Positions 34,959-43,036 of a stretch of 64,000 bases of DNA are shown here, piece after piece. The notes under the pieces were generated by a model. The model saw only the letters and a program-made list of their open reading frames with translations, ran no database searches and was not told where the DNA came from. How positions within the stretch are numbered: position 1 is the stretch's first letter; the number at the start of each line of letters is the position of its first letter. Both the position numbers and the translations under genes were made by a program. Source of the DNA: an uncultured bacterium (GTDB lineage Bacteria; Bacillota_I; Bacilli_A; Erysipelotrichales; Erysipelotrichaceae); contig CAINEY010000049.1 in assembly GCA_903847945.1 (NCBI GenBank), positions 1-64,000 on the forward strand, written 5' to 3'.

Positions 34959-35631
34959 TTTTATAGAGAATAAAGGATTTGGGTTTGAGGATACGCAGTT
35001 TTCGATCGCTTTCGAGTTTCTTAAGAGCCCGGTTGACACTCTCCCGGCTGACCCCTAAACGCATGGCCAGCTCTTCCTGATTGAGCGGTGAGTTCAACAG
35101 TCGTCCTTCCTCAACGGGTTTTCCATGATCATCGCTGAGGGTCCACAGTAAGCCCATCAAACGTCGTTCCAAGGGTTCGATCTGAAGGTGGGAGAGCTCG
35201 TTCTCCAAGGCTACGATGCGTCCGGAGAGTTCACTGAGCACCGACCACGCCAAATCGGGATACTGAGTCATCAGACTGCGCATGGTGGAGGAATCGATGG
35301 TGCACAGCGTGCTGTCCTCGGCAGCTTCCACGGTGTAAGGTAATGGGGTCGGTTCAAAGAGGGCATTCTGACCGAAGAACGAGCCGATTCCCCAGTAATC
35401 CAGCACCTTCATCTTCCCGTCTTCATTCACGGTATAAGCTTTAAAGCGTCCCGTGTTGACGATCGAAAAGCGATCCATCGCTTCACCTTCTTGGCCCACG
35501 AGGGTTCCTTTGGGGTAAGCCCTGCGATCGACGTGATGAATGATCAGGTGCTGTTGAGTCGGGGTCAATCGTTTGAATAAATGGATTTTAGAAATGCACA
35601 AGGGAGCTTGGCAATGGGCACAGGTGGTCAT
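34954..35631 (-). CDS. FNR/CRP-family regulator with FNR-like cysteines
   Basis: 225 residues: cyclic-nucleotide-binding-like fold (about 18-135), long dimer helix and C-terminal winged helix. Four cysteines match the [4Fe-4S] ligand pattern of FNR: Cys4, Cys7, Cys12 and Cys110 (DSTLCTIDSST). The recognition helix VSRESVNRALKKL carries the R-E-x-x-x-R of CRP rather than the E-x-x-S-R of FNR, which predicts TGTGA half-sites; exactly such sites flank the gene. ATG 35631 is chosen because GGAGG lies five bases before it. Probably an oxygen or NO sensor. Confidence 0.82.
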   Translation of the reverse strand: MTTCAHCQAPLCISKIHLFKRLTPTQQHLIIHHVDRRAYPKGTLVGQEGEAMDRFSIVNTGRFKAYTVNEDGKMKVLDYWGIGSFFGQNALFEPTPLPYTVEAAEDSTLCTIDSSTMRSLMTQYPDLAWSVLSELSGRIVALENELSHLQIEPLERRLMGLLWTLSDDHGKPVEEGRLLNSPLNQEELAMRLGVSRESVNRALKKLESDRKLRILKPKSFILYKM

Positions 35632-35647
35632 AGGATCCTCCATCCGT

Positions 35648-35680
35648 ATTATACGCCTAATCAGTGTGATGTACATCACA
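35648..35680 (-). promoter_or_regulatory. Autoregulatory CRP/FNR-type site over the regulator's promoter
   Basis: TGTGATGTACATCACA, a perfect 16-base palindrome, at 35665-35680; the -10 TATAAT is at 35653-35648 (minus strand). The centre falls at about -31.5, over the -35 region, where a bound dimer would repress. Confidence 0.65.
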
Positions 35681-35763
35681 AAAATCATTCATGATTTGTT
35701 GAAGGGGGACATGGTGTGGAACCGACGTGAAGTGCTAAAATAGAAGGGAAAAAGGAGACGGGT

Positions 35764-36366
35764 ATGCTGATCATTGAAGGCGTTGTCGGCGTGGGGAAGA
35801 GCTCCCTGATGAATATTCTGGTGGATGAAGGGTATGTCCCGTTTCGTGAACCGGTCTTGGATAATCCGATCCTGGATAAGTTCTACACGGATCGTAAACG
35901 GTATGCGTTTCCTTTGCAGGTGTATTTCTTAACCAAACGGTTTGAGCACTTGCAAACCGCTGCGATGGTGGAGAATGCGGTGATGGATCGCTCGATCTAT
36001 GGGGATGGGATCTTTGCGGCGATGCATCACGATACCGGAACCATGGATTCGGATGAGTATCGCATCTATGCGGAACTCTATGCGGCCATGCTGGCTCAAG
36101 TCAAAGCACCGACGTTGGTGGTTTATCTGCGGTGTACCGTGGATACCGCCATGGAACGAATCCGTAAACGCGGCCGTCCCTTCGAACAATCCGTCGAACG
36201 GGATTATTGGGAGAAACTGCACGCCAAGTACGAGACCCTTTTTGAGCACTACTCCGGATCGAAGCTTTTGGTCATCAATGTCGATCACCTGGATTTCGAA
36301 GCCGATGAGGATGATCGCGCTTATGTGCTTCTGCGCATCAAAGAAGCCCTTCTGGAGACCGCATGA
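35764..36366 (+). CDS. Deoxynucleoside kinase (deoxyadenosine/deoxyguanosine kinase type)
   Basis: 200 residues. Walker A GVVGVGKSS near the N-terminus, DRSIYGD (the DRS motif, about residues 76-82) and a LID-like RIRKRGRPFE near 131-140 fit the bacterial dNK family that phosphorylates purine deoxynucleosides in salvage. AAAAAGGAG precedes ATG; a TAAAAT -10 box lies about 30 bases upstream. Overlaps the next gene by four bases. Confidence 0.87.
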   Translation: MLIIEGVVGVGKSSLMNILVDEGYVPFREPVLDNPILDKFYTDRKRYAFPLQVYFLTKRFEHLQTAAMVENAVMDRSIYGDGIFAAMHHDTGTMDSDEYRIYAELYAAMLAQVKAPTLVVYLRCTVDTAMERIRKRGRPFEQSVERDYWEKLHAKYETLFEHYSGSKLLVINVDHLDFEADEDDRAYVLLRIKEALLETA

Positions 36367-37082
36367 GTACGCTGATTGCCCTGCTCCGAGTACTATGGCA
36401 CAAGCTGTTTCCGCAAAAGCCCATCATCATTGCCATCCACGGGTTTGGGGTGCGGCGTTCGGATGAACTGGTGCCGTTGCGCTCCTACTTCCATCAGAAA
36501 GGCTATTCCGTCATCACACCGGATCTGTTTGATCAACGCGATGAGCACGAAGACCACGCCCAAGACTGGATCAATCGCGCTGAAACAGCGGTTAAGGAAG
36601 CCGTCAATGACGGACGTCGGGTGTGGCTGGTGGGTTTCTCGATGGGCGGTGTTATCGCCTCACATCTGGCTTCACGGTTTCCCGTCGAACGCTTGGTGCT
36701 TCTGGCTCCGGCCTTTGATTACGTTTCGACCCGTTTAGTCAAACTGAAAGTCCAGGAAATCGTGGATGACTTGTTGAATCGAAGTGTTACCGATCCTCGG
36801 TATACGCCCTTACCGGAATCCTACAAGATGACCTTTCGTGAAGTGATCGCGCAGTGTGGGCCGAGTGTTGCGAAAGTCCAGTGTCCGGTACTCTTGTTGC
36901 ATGGAACCGACGATGAAGTGATCCCGGTCAGAAGCAGTGAGGGAGCCTACACAAAGATCCCCCACGAACGTAAACGGTTGTTCATTTTGAAAGGTGTCCA
37001 GCACCGGATCTTGGACAGTGAAGCCCAGTCCGATGTGTTGGTCATCATTGATAACTTCTTTCGCAAGAAGTTGTTAGGTTAA
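36363..37082 (+). CDS. alpha/beta-fold hydrolase (carboxylesterase type)
   Basis: 239 residues. Oxyanion loop AIHGFGVRRSDEL, nucleophile Ser in GFSMGG (about residue 92), acidic residue in LHGTDDEVIP (about 183) and the final His in GVQHRILD (about 216) resemble monoglyceride lipase/carboxylesterase Est-type enzymes. Substrate unknown. Translationally coupled to the nucleoside kinase by ATGA. Confidence 0.83.
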   Translation: MSTLIALLRVLWHKLFPQKPIIIAIHGFGVRRSDELVPLRSYFHQKGYSVITPDLFDQRDEHEDHAQDWINRAETAVKEAVNDGRRVWLVGFSMGGVIASHLASRFPVERLVLLAPAFDYVSTRLVKLKVQEIVDDLLNRSVTDPRYTPLPESYKMTFREVIAQCGPSVAKVQCPVLLLHGTDDEVIPVRSSEGAYTKIPHERKRLFILKGVQHRILDSEAQSDVLVIIDNFFRKKLLG

Positions 37083-37086
37083 CTTT

Positions 37087-37122
37087 AGCGAGGTGTCCAA
37101 GATTGCCGACATCTCGCTTTTT
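37087..37122 (+). terminator. Terminator after the hydrolase gene
   Basis: AGCGAGGTGTC / GACATCTCGCT stem (one G-T pair) followed by five T's. Confidence 0.9.
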
Positions 37123-37186
37123 ATGTGGGTTTTTCATACGATTTATGATAGATATTTGTTTTGGCTCTTCATAAAATGAGGGTACC

Positions 37187-38290
37187 ATGAACTTAAAAAC
37201 AATCCCTTATAAGGGCTTTCGCCGTTTGGAAGACTGGTCCTTGAAGCGCTATTTGGGGCATCACTTTGCTGCGTTTGAATCGGCAATGACACTGCTCAAT
37301 CTGCGTCGATTGGCGGTGTTCAATGCGTTGATGATGGTTACCGAAGTCATCATCTACTTCATGCCTGAACCCGGTGTGTCCTATGATCCCATCTTGTTGG
37401 GGTTTATCGCCGGCAATGCGATCATCTTACCGGCGCTGTGGGTCGCTATCAAGCAACCGTTGGCCGATGGCCTTTGGCAACGGTTCCTTGTGGTGTTGGA
37501 TCTGATGTTGATCTTTACCTTGACCATGGGATTGACTTTAGTGACTCAAGGCAGTTTCGATCATCTGCACCTGGTCATCGGAACGATGTACGTGATGGTG
37601 GCACTGTTGTACCTGCCAGGACCGATCATGGGGTTGATCCTGGGTGGCATCACAGTTCTGTTCTCACTCCTGCTTCCACGTTTTCAATCGGATCCGAACC
37701 AACAGTACATTTTGATCAATAACCTGTTTGTGTTTGCGTTAGGAGCGTTGGTGTTGGGCTTTTTGATCAATCGAGATCGGGCAGCCACGTTCAAAGCCAA
37801 ACAAGAGCTGGAAGAACTCTTGAAACATGACCTGATGACCAAACTGTACAATCACGACACCATCATTGAATTGATTGCCCGTGAGGTCGAAGCGGCCAAA
37901 GCTGATCGTCAACCCCTATCGATGTTGATGCTGGACTTGGATAATTTCAAGACCATCAATGATCAATATGGTCACCTCAAAGGGGATGAGGTGTTGCTTC
38001 ATGTGGTGGATGTCATCCGCAAGAACACTCGCACAACCGATTTGATCGGCCGCTATGGCGGGGAGGAGTTTCTGATCGTGTTTACCCGGACTGAGCTACC
38101 GATGGCTCAGCGCATCAGTGAACGCATTCGTAATGCCATCGAAAGCGTCAACATCACCGGAATCACCGTGACCGTCAGTGGAGGGCTCTCTCAACTGACG
38201 AATGAATCGACCGAAGCCTTCATTAAGCTTGTGGACGATAAACTCTACGAAGCCAAACGGGCTGGTAAGAACCGCATCATGACCACCTAA
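37187..38290 (+). CDS. Membrane diguanylate cyclase (GGDEF protein)
   Basis: 367 residues. About six membrane helices (45-200), a short coiled segment (RAATFKAKQELEELLKHD), then a GGDEF domain with active-site GGEEF near residues 291-295. RTTD five residues before it is an inhibitory I-site (RxxD), so the enzyme should be feedback-inhibited by cyclic di-GMP. It is the only cyclic di-GMP gene in the window. The membrane part has no recognised sensor family. Confidence 0.9.
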   Translation: MNLKTIPYKGFRRLEDWSLKRYLGHHFAAFESAMTLLNLRRLAVFNALMMVTEVIIYFMPEPGVSYDPILLGFIAGNAIILPALWVAIKQPLADGLWQRFLVVLDLMLIFTLTMGLTLVTQGSFDHLHLVIGTMYVMVALLYLPGPIMGLILGGITVLFSLLLPRFQSDPNQQYILINNLFVFALGALVLGFLINRDRAATFKAKQELEELLKHDLMTKLYNHDTIIELIAREVEAAKADRQPLSMLMLDLDNFKTINDQYGHLKGDEVLLHVVDVIRKNTRTTDLIGRYGGEEFLIVFTRTELPMAQRISERIRNAIESVNITGITVTVSGGLSQLTNESTEAFIKLVDDKLYEAKRAGKNRIMTT

Positions 38291-38316
38291 AAAGACAGCC
38301 GAAGCTGTCTTTTCTT
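38291..38316. terminator. Terminator between the GGDEF and TPM genes
   Basis: AAAGACAGC-CGAA-GCTGTCTTT followed by T's; it can serve both converging genes. Confidence 0.88.
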
Positions 38317-38320
38317 TTGT

Positions 38321-39070
38321 CTAGAATCGGCGTGAAGCGCCTCCGCCTCCGCCGCTGCCCCCAAACCCTCCGAAACCTCCGGATCGTCCGCCCCCGCTAA
38401 AGGCGATGCGGAAGACCAAGGACAAGAGATTTCCGTTGAGGAAGCGCAAATCAAGAACTAAAACGATACCCACGATGATCACGATCCACACCCATTCCGG
38501 CCAGCCGAAGAGCGTCTCCGGCTGTGTACCGTAAACCACAGGGGCCGTCGTATTCAACGTCACCTCGTATTCGCTTGCGATGCGTTCCACGATGGCCATG
38601 TAGCCATTGATCATGCCTTCATCGAAATCCCCGTCATTGTAGTAGGGGAGCATATAATCGTCTTGGATACGGCCCAGCAGGCTGTCCGGTAAAGCACCTT
38701 CCAAGCCATAACCGACTTCAATGCGGGAAAGGCCTTCACCCAGCGACAATAGAATCAAGACACCATTGTTGAGGGTGGGATCACCGATGCCCCAGTCCCG
38801 TAAGACACTCAAGGTATACTCGGAGGAATCCATGCCTTCAAAGTCCGGAGTCGTGAGAACCACGACTTGGGCTTTGGTTTGTCGGGCCAGTTCTACCGAG
38901 ATCCGAACGATCGTGTCTTCGGTTTCCGGGCTGAGTAAACCTTCGTCATCGCGTACGTAAAAGGAGGACGTGGGTTGTGGGATCGCCAGCACCGGGTGAA
39001 GGGTCGACCAAAGCACCCATCCTCCAAAAAGCAGGATCAGCCAGAATGAACGACGACGAACGGCTCGCAT
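38321..39070 (-). CDS. TPM-domain (YgcG-like) membrane protein
   Basis: 249 residues. Signal sequence or anchor (about 8-30), TPM domain on the outer face (about 38-165: VVVLTTPDFEGMDSSEY, IEVGYGLEGALPD), a membrane helix near 192-212 and a Gly/Ser-rich tail ending GGASRRF. The family is usually paired with LemA proteins, as here; the two genes abut with no gap. Role in the envelope is not defined. Confidence 0.85.
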   Translation of the reverse strand: MRAVRRRSFWLILLFGGWVLWSTLHPVLAIPQPTSSFYVRDDEGLLSPETEDTIVRISVELARQTKAQVVVLTTPDFEGMDSSEYTLSVLRDWGIGDPTLNNGVLILLSLGEGLSRIEVGYGLEGALPDSLLGRIQDDYMLPYYNDGDFDEGMINGYMAIVERIASEYEVTLNTTAPVVYGTQPETLFGWPEWVWIVIIVGIVLVLDLRFLNGNLLSLVFRIAFSGGGRSGGFGGFGGSGGGGGASRRF

Positions 39071-39616
39071 TTAGAAGTTGACGTTGGGAGCGTCCGTTTC
39101 ATCCGTTTCAAAATACGGTTGGGGATCAAACCCGAAGATTCCCGCTAATAGGGATGTCGGGAATGAACGGACCCGGGTGTTGAAGTTTTGAACGGCCAAG
39201 TTATAATCGCGCCGTGCCGTCGCAATGCGATTCTCCGTGCCCGCCAACTCATCCTGAAGGGCCAGGAAATTGACGTTGGATTTGAGCTCCGGATAATTCT
39301 CGACGATCACCAAAAGTCGTCCAATCGCATCACTCAGTTCTGCGTTGGCTTCTTGCGTTTCCTCAACGCCATTGGCTCCGGCCAGTTTGGCTCGGGCTTC
39401 CGCCAGTGCCGTAAAGATGGCCTCTTCTTGGGCCGCATACGCTTTGACGGTTTCCACCAGATTGGGAATCAGATCCGCCCGGCGTTGAAGCTGTGTCTCG
39501 ACTTGACTCCATTGCCCGCGGACCCCTTCTTCGCTGGAGACCAGATTATTGTAGTCGCTGACCAGCATCATGCCGACCACAAACAGCACACCTAAGCCGA
39601 TTAACCATTTTTTCAT
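39071..39616 (-). CDS. LemA family protein
   Basis: 181 residues, normal LemA size. An N-terminal membrane helix (4-21), then a long helical bundle containing RADLIPNLVETVKAYA (about 47-62) and ENYPELKSN (about 104-112), the family hallmarks, and YNLAVQNFNTRVRSFP near 143-158. GAGGTGATTTGT precedes ATG 39616, with TATAAT at 39655-39650. Followed directly by the TPM gene, a common pair. Confidence 0.92.
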   Translation of the reverse strand: MKKWLIGLGVLFVVGMMLVSDYNNLVSSEEGVRGQWSQVETQLQRRADLIPNLVETVKAYAAQEEAIFTALAEARAKLAGANGVEETQEANAELSDAIGRLLVIVENYPELKSNVNFLALQDELAGTENRIATARRDYNLAVQNFNTRVRSFPTSLLAGIFGFDPQPYFETDETDAPNVNF

Positions 39617-39750
39617 ACAAATCACCTCAAAGTTTTTTTTGTTGAACCCATTATAACACTATCCAAGACAAGCACATCACGGATGCATCATGAGGTTTGC
39701 ACGTGAAAAGCCACGTGACTTCACACAACTTTTCAACGAATTGACCTACT

Positions 39751-39768
39751 TTGTTAATGTTTTCACGA
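39751..39768 (+). promoter_or_regulatory. Rex-like operator before the hydrogenase operon
   Basis: TTGTTAATGTTTTCACGA differs at one position from the mixed Rex form TTGTTAA-N4-TTCACAA. Rex senses NADH/NAD+ and commonly controls NADH-linked hydrogenases. It sits just upstream of the -35. Confidence 0.45.
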
Positions 39769-39775
39769 TAAGCCC

Positions 39776-39805
39776 TTGTGAGAAGATGAATGCCTAAGTT
39801 ATAAT
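39776..39805 (+). promoter_or_regulatory. Hydrogenase operon promoter
   Basis: TTGTGA (39776-39781), 18 bases, TATAAT (39800-39805); AAGGAG follows before the first ATG. Confidence 0.65.
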
Positions 39806-39833
39806 ATTCACAAATCAATTAAGGAGCTTAAAC

Positions 39834-40331
39834 ATGCACCTCAGCACGGAAAGCCTATCCGCCATTGACGCCATCATCGACACCCACAAAGCGATGCCCG
39901 GTCCCGTCAAACTGATGCTCCACGACATCCAAAAAACCTTGGGGTATATTCCCTTCGAAGCCATGGAAAAGATCTCCCAGGCGACGGGAACCCCGGTTGC
40001 GGAAGTCTACGGGGTGGTGACCTTCTACACCCAGTTCACCACCGAACCCAAAGGGAAACACGTCATCAACATCTGTCTGGGGACAGCCTGTTATGTGCGG
40101 GGTTCCCAGCTCCTTCTGGATCGCATCAAGATCCTCACCAATTGCCCCGTCAACGGCACCAGTGAAAACAACATGTTCTCCTTGGATGCCACGCGTTGTT
40201 TGGGAGCATGCGGATTAGCGCCGGTCGCTGTGTTGGATGGCCGTGTTTTCGGTAACGCCAATAACAATAAAGACCTCGAAAACGCCATCCGTAAGATCCT
40301 CAAAGAAGAAATCGCCACCCTTCAAGCATGA
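39834..40331 (+). CDS. NuoE-like [2Fe-2S] subunit of the electron-bifurcating hydrogenase
   Basis: 165 residues, thioredoxin-like fold. VAEVYGVVTFYTQF (about 55-68) and the four cluster cysteines in CLGTAC and CLGAC (about 80-125) match NuoE and the HydC/HndA subunits. It carries electrons between the NuoF-like flavoprotein and its partners. First gene of a nine-gene operon; its stop overlaps the next start by four bases. Confidence 0.9.
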   Translation: MHLSTESLSAIDAIIDTHKAMPGPVKLMLHDIQKTLGYIPFEAMEKISQATGTPVAEVYGVVTFYTQFTTEPKGKHVINICLGTACYVRGSQLLLDRIKILTNCPVNGTSENNMFSLDATRCLGACGLAPVAVLDGRVFGNANNNKDLENAIRKILKEEIATLQA

Positions 40332-40708
40332 AACTCCAAAGCGCCCTCAAACTGATCCAAGCCAAACCGATGTACATCTATGATCCGGCCATCCTGTGGC
40401 GGGACTATACGTACGCCGCGGCGACGGATCTGATGAGTGACGCCTTGGCCATGATTTGCACCAACTGTAACCGCACCATTCTACTGACCGGTTTAGCCAA
40501 TGCGCAGTCGCTACGAACCGCGGAAATGCTGGACATTACCACCATCATCTATGTCCGCAACAAGCGCCTCAGCGACGATAACCTCGAATTGGCCATCGAA
40601 ATGGAAATGAACGTGTTTACCACCCCCCTCCCGATGTTTGAAGCCATTGGGATCCTCTATCGCGAAGGGTTCAAAACAGCAACACGCCATGACGATTCAT
40701 CACTTTGA
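40328..40708 (+). CDS. DRTGG-domain protein 1 (hydrogenase operon)
   Basis: 126 residues. DLMSDALAMI, TILLTGLANAQSLRTAEMLDI and MFEAIGILYREG are the DRTGG-domain pattern, the domain found fused to phosphotransacetylase and HPr-kinase-like proteins. Stand-alone copies are common in clostridial-type hydrogenase operons. It may bind a nucleotide or regulate the complex; no activity is established. Overlaps its neighbours on both sides. Confidence 0.75.
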   Translation: MKLQSALKLIQAKPMYIYDPAILWRDYTYAAATDLMSDALAMICTNCNRTILLTGLANAQSLRTAEMLDITTIIYVRNKRLSDDNLELAIEMEMNVFTTPLPMFEAIGILYREGFKTATRHDDSSL

Positions 40709-41117
40709 TGTCGCGGCTCTCGATTACGAAAAAGCCGGACAAGTCTCCAGCCAAATCAAGAAAATGGTCAAAGAGTATGGCTTTGACCCCATCACCGTGC
40801 GGCGCATTGCCGTGGCCACGTACGAAGCCGAAATCAACCTGATCATCCATTCTCATGGCGGGCGGGTGACGGTCAACTATGAAGCGCCTTGGCTTTATCT
40901 GATCATCAAAGATATCGGTCCGGGGATTCCCGACTTGGAGAAAGCCATGCGACCAGGATGGTCCACGGCGTCCAAAGAAGCCCAAGCCATGGGCTTTGGG
41001 GCCGGACTCGGCTTAACCAACATCCAAAAGAACAGCGATACCTTCCACCTCACATCCGACCCTTCCGGCACAACGCTGGAGTTGGGTTTCAAGAAACACA
41101 CGGAGGAATCCGCATGA
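40689..41117 (+). CDS. Anti-sigma-factor-like ATP-binding protein (HATPase)
   Basis: 142 residues consisting of a GHKL ATPase domain of RsbW type: N-box YEAEINLIIHSHGG (about 46-59), G1 box DIGPGIPD (about 74-81) and G2 box GFGAGLGLTNI (about 101-111). Could be a serine kinase or anti-sigma regulator. ATG 40689 overlaps the DRTGG gene by 20 bases, so translation must be coupled. Confidence 0.82.
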   Translation: MTIHHFDVAALDYEKAGQVSSQIKKMVKEYGFDPITVRRIAVATYEAEINLIIHSHGGRVTVNYEAPWLYLIIKDIGPGIPDLEKAMRPGWSTASKEAQAMGFGAGLGLTNIQKNSDTFHLTSDPSGTTLELGFKKHTEESA

Positions 41118-41443
41118 CCCTAGAAAAACTCCTGCAGTCCACCGGTTGGACCCTCATCGAACCCTGTGATGCCAATCCCGACGTGAGCGGCGTCTTCATC
41201 GGCGATCTTTTGTCGTATGTGATGGGCAAAGGTCAACCCGGTCAAGTGTGGATCACCATGCAGAGTCATCCCAACGTAATCGCCGTGGCGGCCCTTAAAG
41301 AGTTCGCCGCCGTGATCCTCATCGATGACATCCTCTTGGATCCTCAAGCCGCCGAACATGCGCAAGCCAACGGCATCCCCGTGATCCGTTCCCCGCTGGA
41401 TGCCTACGCCAGCGCCAAAGTCCTCGCCAATCTGGGGTTGTAG
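41114..41443 (+). CDS. DRTGG-domain protein 2 (hydrogenase operon)
   Basis: 109 residues. GVFIGDLLSYVMGKGQPGQVW and HPNVIAVAALKEFAAVILIDD followed by ANGIPVIRSPLDAYASAKVL match the second type of stand-alone DRTGG protein found beside [FeFe] hydrogenases. GGAGG lies before ATG 41114, which overlaps the HATPase stop. Function unknown; the pairing with the first DRTGG protein suggests they work together. Confidence 0.75.
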   Translation: MTLEKLLQSTGWTLIEPCDANPDVSGVFIGDLLSYVMGKGQPGQVWITMQSHPNVIAVAALKEFAAVILIDDILLDPQAAEHAQANGIPVIRSPLDAYASAKVLANLGL

Positions 41444-41444
41444 C

Positions 41445-42134
41445 ATGTTCTACGACTTGCATATCCATTCCGGATTATCGCCCTGCGGGGACAGTGCGAT
41501 GACCCCCAACAACATCGCCCGCATGGCCGTGCTCAAAGGTTTGCAGCTGATTGCCGTCACCGACCACAACAGCCTCAAACAACAGCACGTCATGGCGGAA
41601 GTCGCCCATCAGTATGGATTGACCTACCTCTATGGGGTCGAACTCCAATCGCAGGAAGAAGTGCACATCCTGGGTTACTTCGCCACCGAGAAGTCCATGG
41701 AAGCCATGCAGAAATGGATCGAAAATCACCAGATCAAGGTCAAGAACCGACCCGATTTCTTCGGAGATCAGACCCTCTTCGATAAGGATGACCAGATTAT
41801 TGATGACGAACCGGTCGCCCTCATCTTCTCGCTCAATGCCTCGCTGGAATCCTGCATCAAAGCCATCCACCACAAAGGCGGTAAAGCCGTCTTGGCACAC
41901 CTCTATGGACGTAAGTATGGCTTGATCCAACAACTCGGCTTTATTCCCGAAGGCTTACCGATCGATGGGGTTGAACTCTGTGATCCCCGGGAAGTCCCGT
42001 TCTTCAAAAATGAATACCCCCAGTATGCGCACTTGCCCATCCTGTGTAACTCCGATGCCCATCAGTTGGGAGACATCCACGAAGCTCGCTTCAGTCTGGA
42101 AGCGCCGATTCTGAAGATGTGGGGGATCCGCTGA
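41445..42134 (+). CDS. PHP-domain phosphoesterase-like protein
   Basis: 229 residues. Metal ligands: DLHIHSGLSPCGD (His6, His8), VTDHNS (about 43-48), a conserved Glu in GVELQSQEEVHILGYF, and NSDAHQLGD (about 205-213). The family includes YciV-like 5'-3' exonucleases and nucleotide phosphatases. Homologues sit at this position in many hydrogenase operons, but the role is not known. One base after the DRTGG gene; last base shared with the next start. Confidence 0.83.
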   Translation: MFYDLHIHSGLSPCGDSAMTPNNIARMAVLKGLQLIAVTDHNSLKQQHVMAEVAHQYGLTYLYGVELQSQEEVHILGYFATEKSMEAMQKWIENHQIKVKNRPDFFGDQTLFDKDDQIIDDEPVALIFSLNASLESCIKAIHHKGGKAVLAHLYGRKYGLIQQLGFIPEGLPIDGVELCDPREVPFFKNEYPQYAHLPILCNSDAHQLGDIHEARFSLEAPILKMWGIR

Positions 42135-42673
42135 TGCAGGATGTATCCATGTTGATTCAGGAACTGCTGGAAAACAGCGCAGCCGCTAAGGCCACAACGA
42201 TTACCCTGAACTTAGATCCGGGAAAGACATCCGGCATCACATCCTTCACCGTCACCGACAATGGTTGCGGGATGGATGAAGCAACGCTTTCGAAAGTCTT
42301 GAGTCCCTTCACCACCTCCCGCACCACGCGTAAGGTGGGACTCGGTCTCTCCTTCTTACACCAGGTGGTCACCCAAACCCAAGGGCACCTGGAGATCGAC
42401 TCCAAGCCTCTAAAAGGAACGACGGTAAAAGCGTCGTGGAAGGCCGATCACTGGGATGCTCCGCCCTTAGGTAATCTGGGGGAAGTCGTGATGATCCATC
42501 TTCAGGGTCATCCGCAGTTGGAACTTGTCGTTGAATTGCCTGGCTTTACGCTCGACACTGCTGAACTCAAAAAGCAGCTGGATCCGGTTCCCATCGATGA
42601 TCCCGGGGTACTCCGTTACCTCGAGTCCACCGTAATGACCCACCTCAAGACACTCCGGGAGGAAACACCATGA
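42134..42673 (+). CDS. Histidine-kinase-like ATPase (HATPase)
   Basis: 179 residues. GHKL ATPase of the histidine-kinase branch: N-box IQELLENSAAAKA (about 8-20), G1 box DNGCGMDE (about 43-50), FTTSRTT (F-box) and G2 box VGLGLSFL (about 68-75). It has no His-phosphotransfer domain. The remaining 80 residues are unassigned. Start ATG shares a base with the PHP stop; its end overlaps the ferredoxin gene by four bases. Confidence 0.8.
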   Translation: MQDVSMLIQELLENSAAAKATTITLNLDPGKTSGITSFTVTDNGCGMDEATLSKVLSPFTTSRTTRKVGLGLSFLHQVVTQTQGHLEIDSKPLKGTTVKASWKADHWDAPPLGNLGEVVMIHLQGHPQLELVVELPGFTLDTAELKKQLDPVPIDDPGVLRYLESTVMTHLKTLREETP

Positions 42674-43029
42674 AAAGTCTCGATGAACTCAACAAGATCC
42701 GCGAAGAAGCGCTCAAACGCGTTACCCTTCGTCAAAGCGATGCGCAGTATCGCATCATGATCGGTATGGCCACCTGCGGGATCGCTGCGGGAGCCCGTCC
42801 GGTCCTCAAAGCCTTCATGGATGCGATCGACAAGGATAAACTGCCCTGCATCGTCCAACAGACCGGCTGCATCGGCATGTGCATCCATGAACCCATCGTG
42901 GAGATCATCGATCAGGCTGGAACGAAGACCACCTACCTCGATGTCAACGTGGCCCGGGCCAAGGAAATCATCGACCGTCACCTCAAACACCATGAAGTGA
43001 TTCCGGAATACACCTACATCCTGAAATGA
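42670..43029 (+). CDS. [2Fe-2S] thioredoxin-like ferredoxin
   Basis: 119 residues. Cysteines at about 36 (MATCGIAAGA), 60 (LPCIVQQTGC), 67 and 71 (CIGMC) give the four cluster ligands of a thioredoxin-like ferredoxin, similar to the N-terminal domain of NuoF-like HydB. A small electron carrier of the bifurcating hydrogenase complex. Seven bases before the NuoF-like gene. Confidence 0.85.
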   Translation: MKSLDELNKIREEALKRVTLRQSDAQYRIMIGMATCGIAAGARPVLKAFMDAIDKDKLPCIVQQTGCIGMCIHEPIVEIIDQAGTKTTYLDVNVARAKEIIDRHLKHHEVIPEYTYILK

Positions 43030-43036
43030 GGCCCCG

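Larger units (their letters stand above)
39617..39833. other. Divergent intergenic region between lemA and the hydrogenase operon
   Basis: Contains the lemA -10 box, two CACGTG palindromes twelve bases apart (39700-39705 and 39712-39717) of unknown meaning, a Rex-like site and the hydrogenase promoter. Confidence 0.5.

Noticed and set aside
39700..39717. Pair of CACGTG palindromes as an operator
   Set aside because: Two six-base palindromes alone are too little to claim a regulator; noted only as part of the intergenic region.
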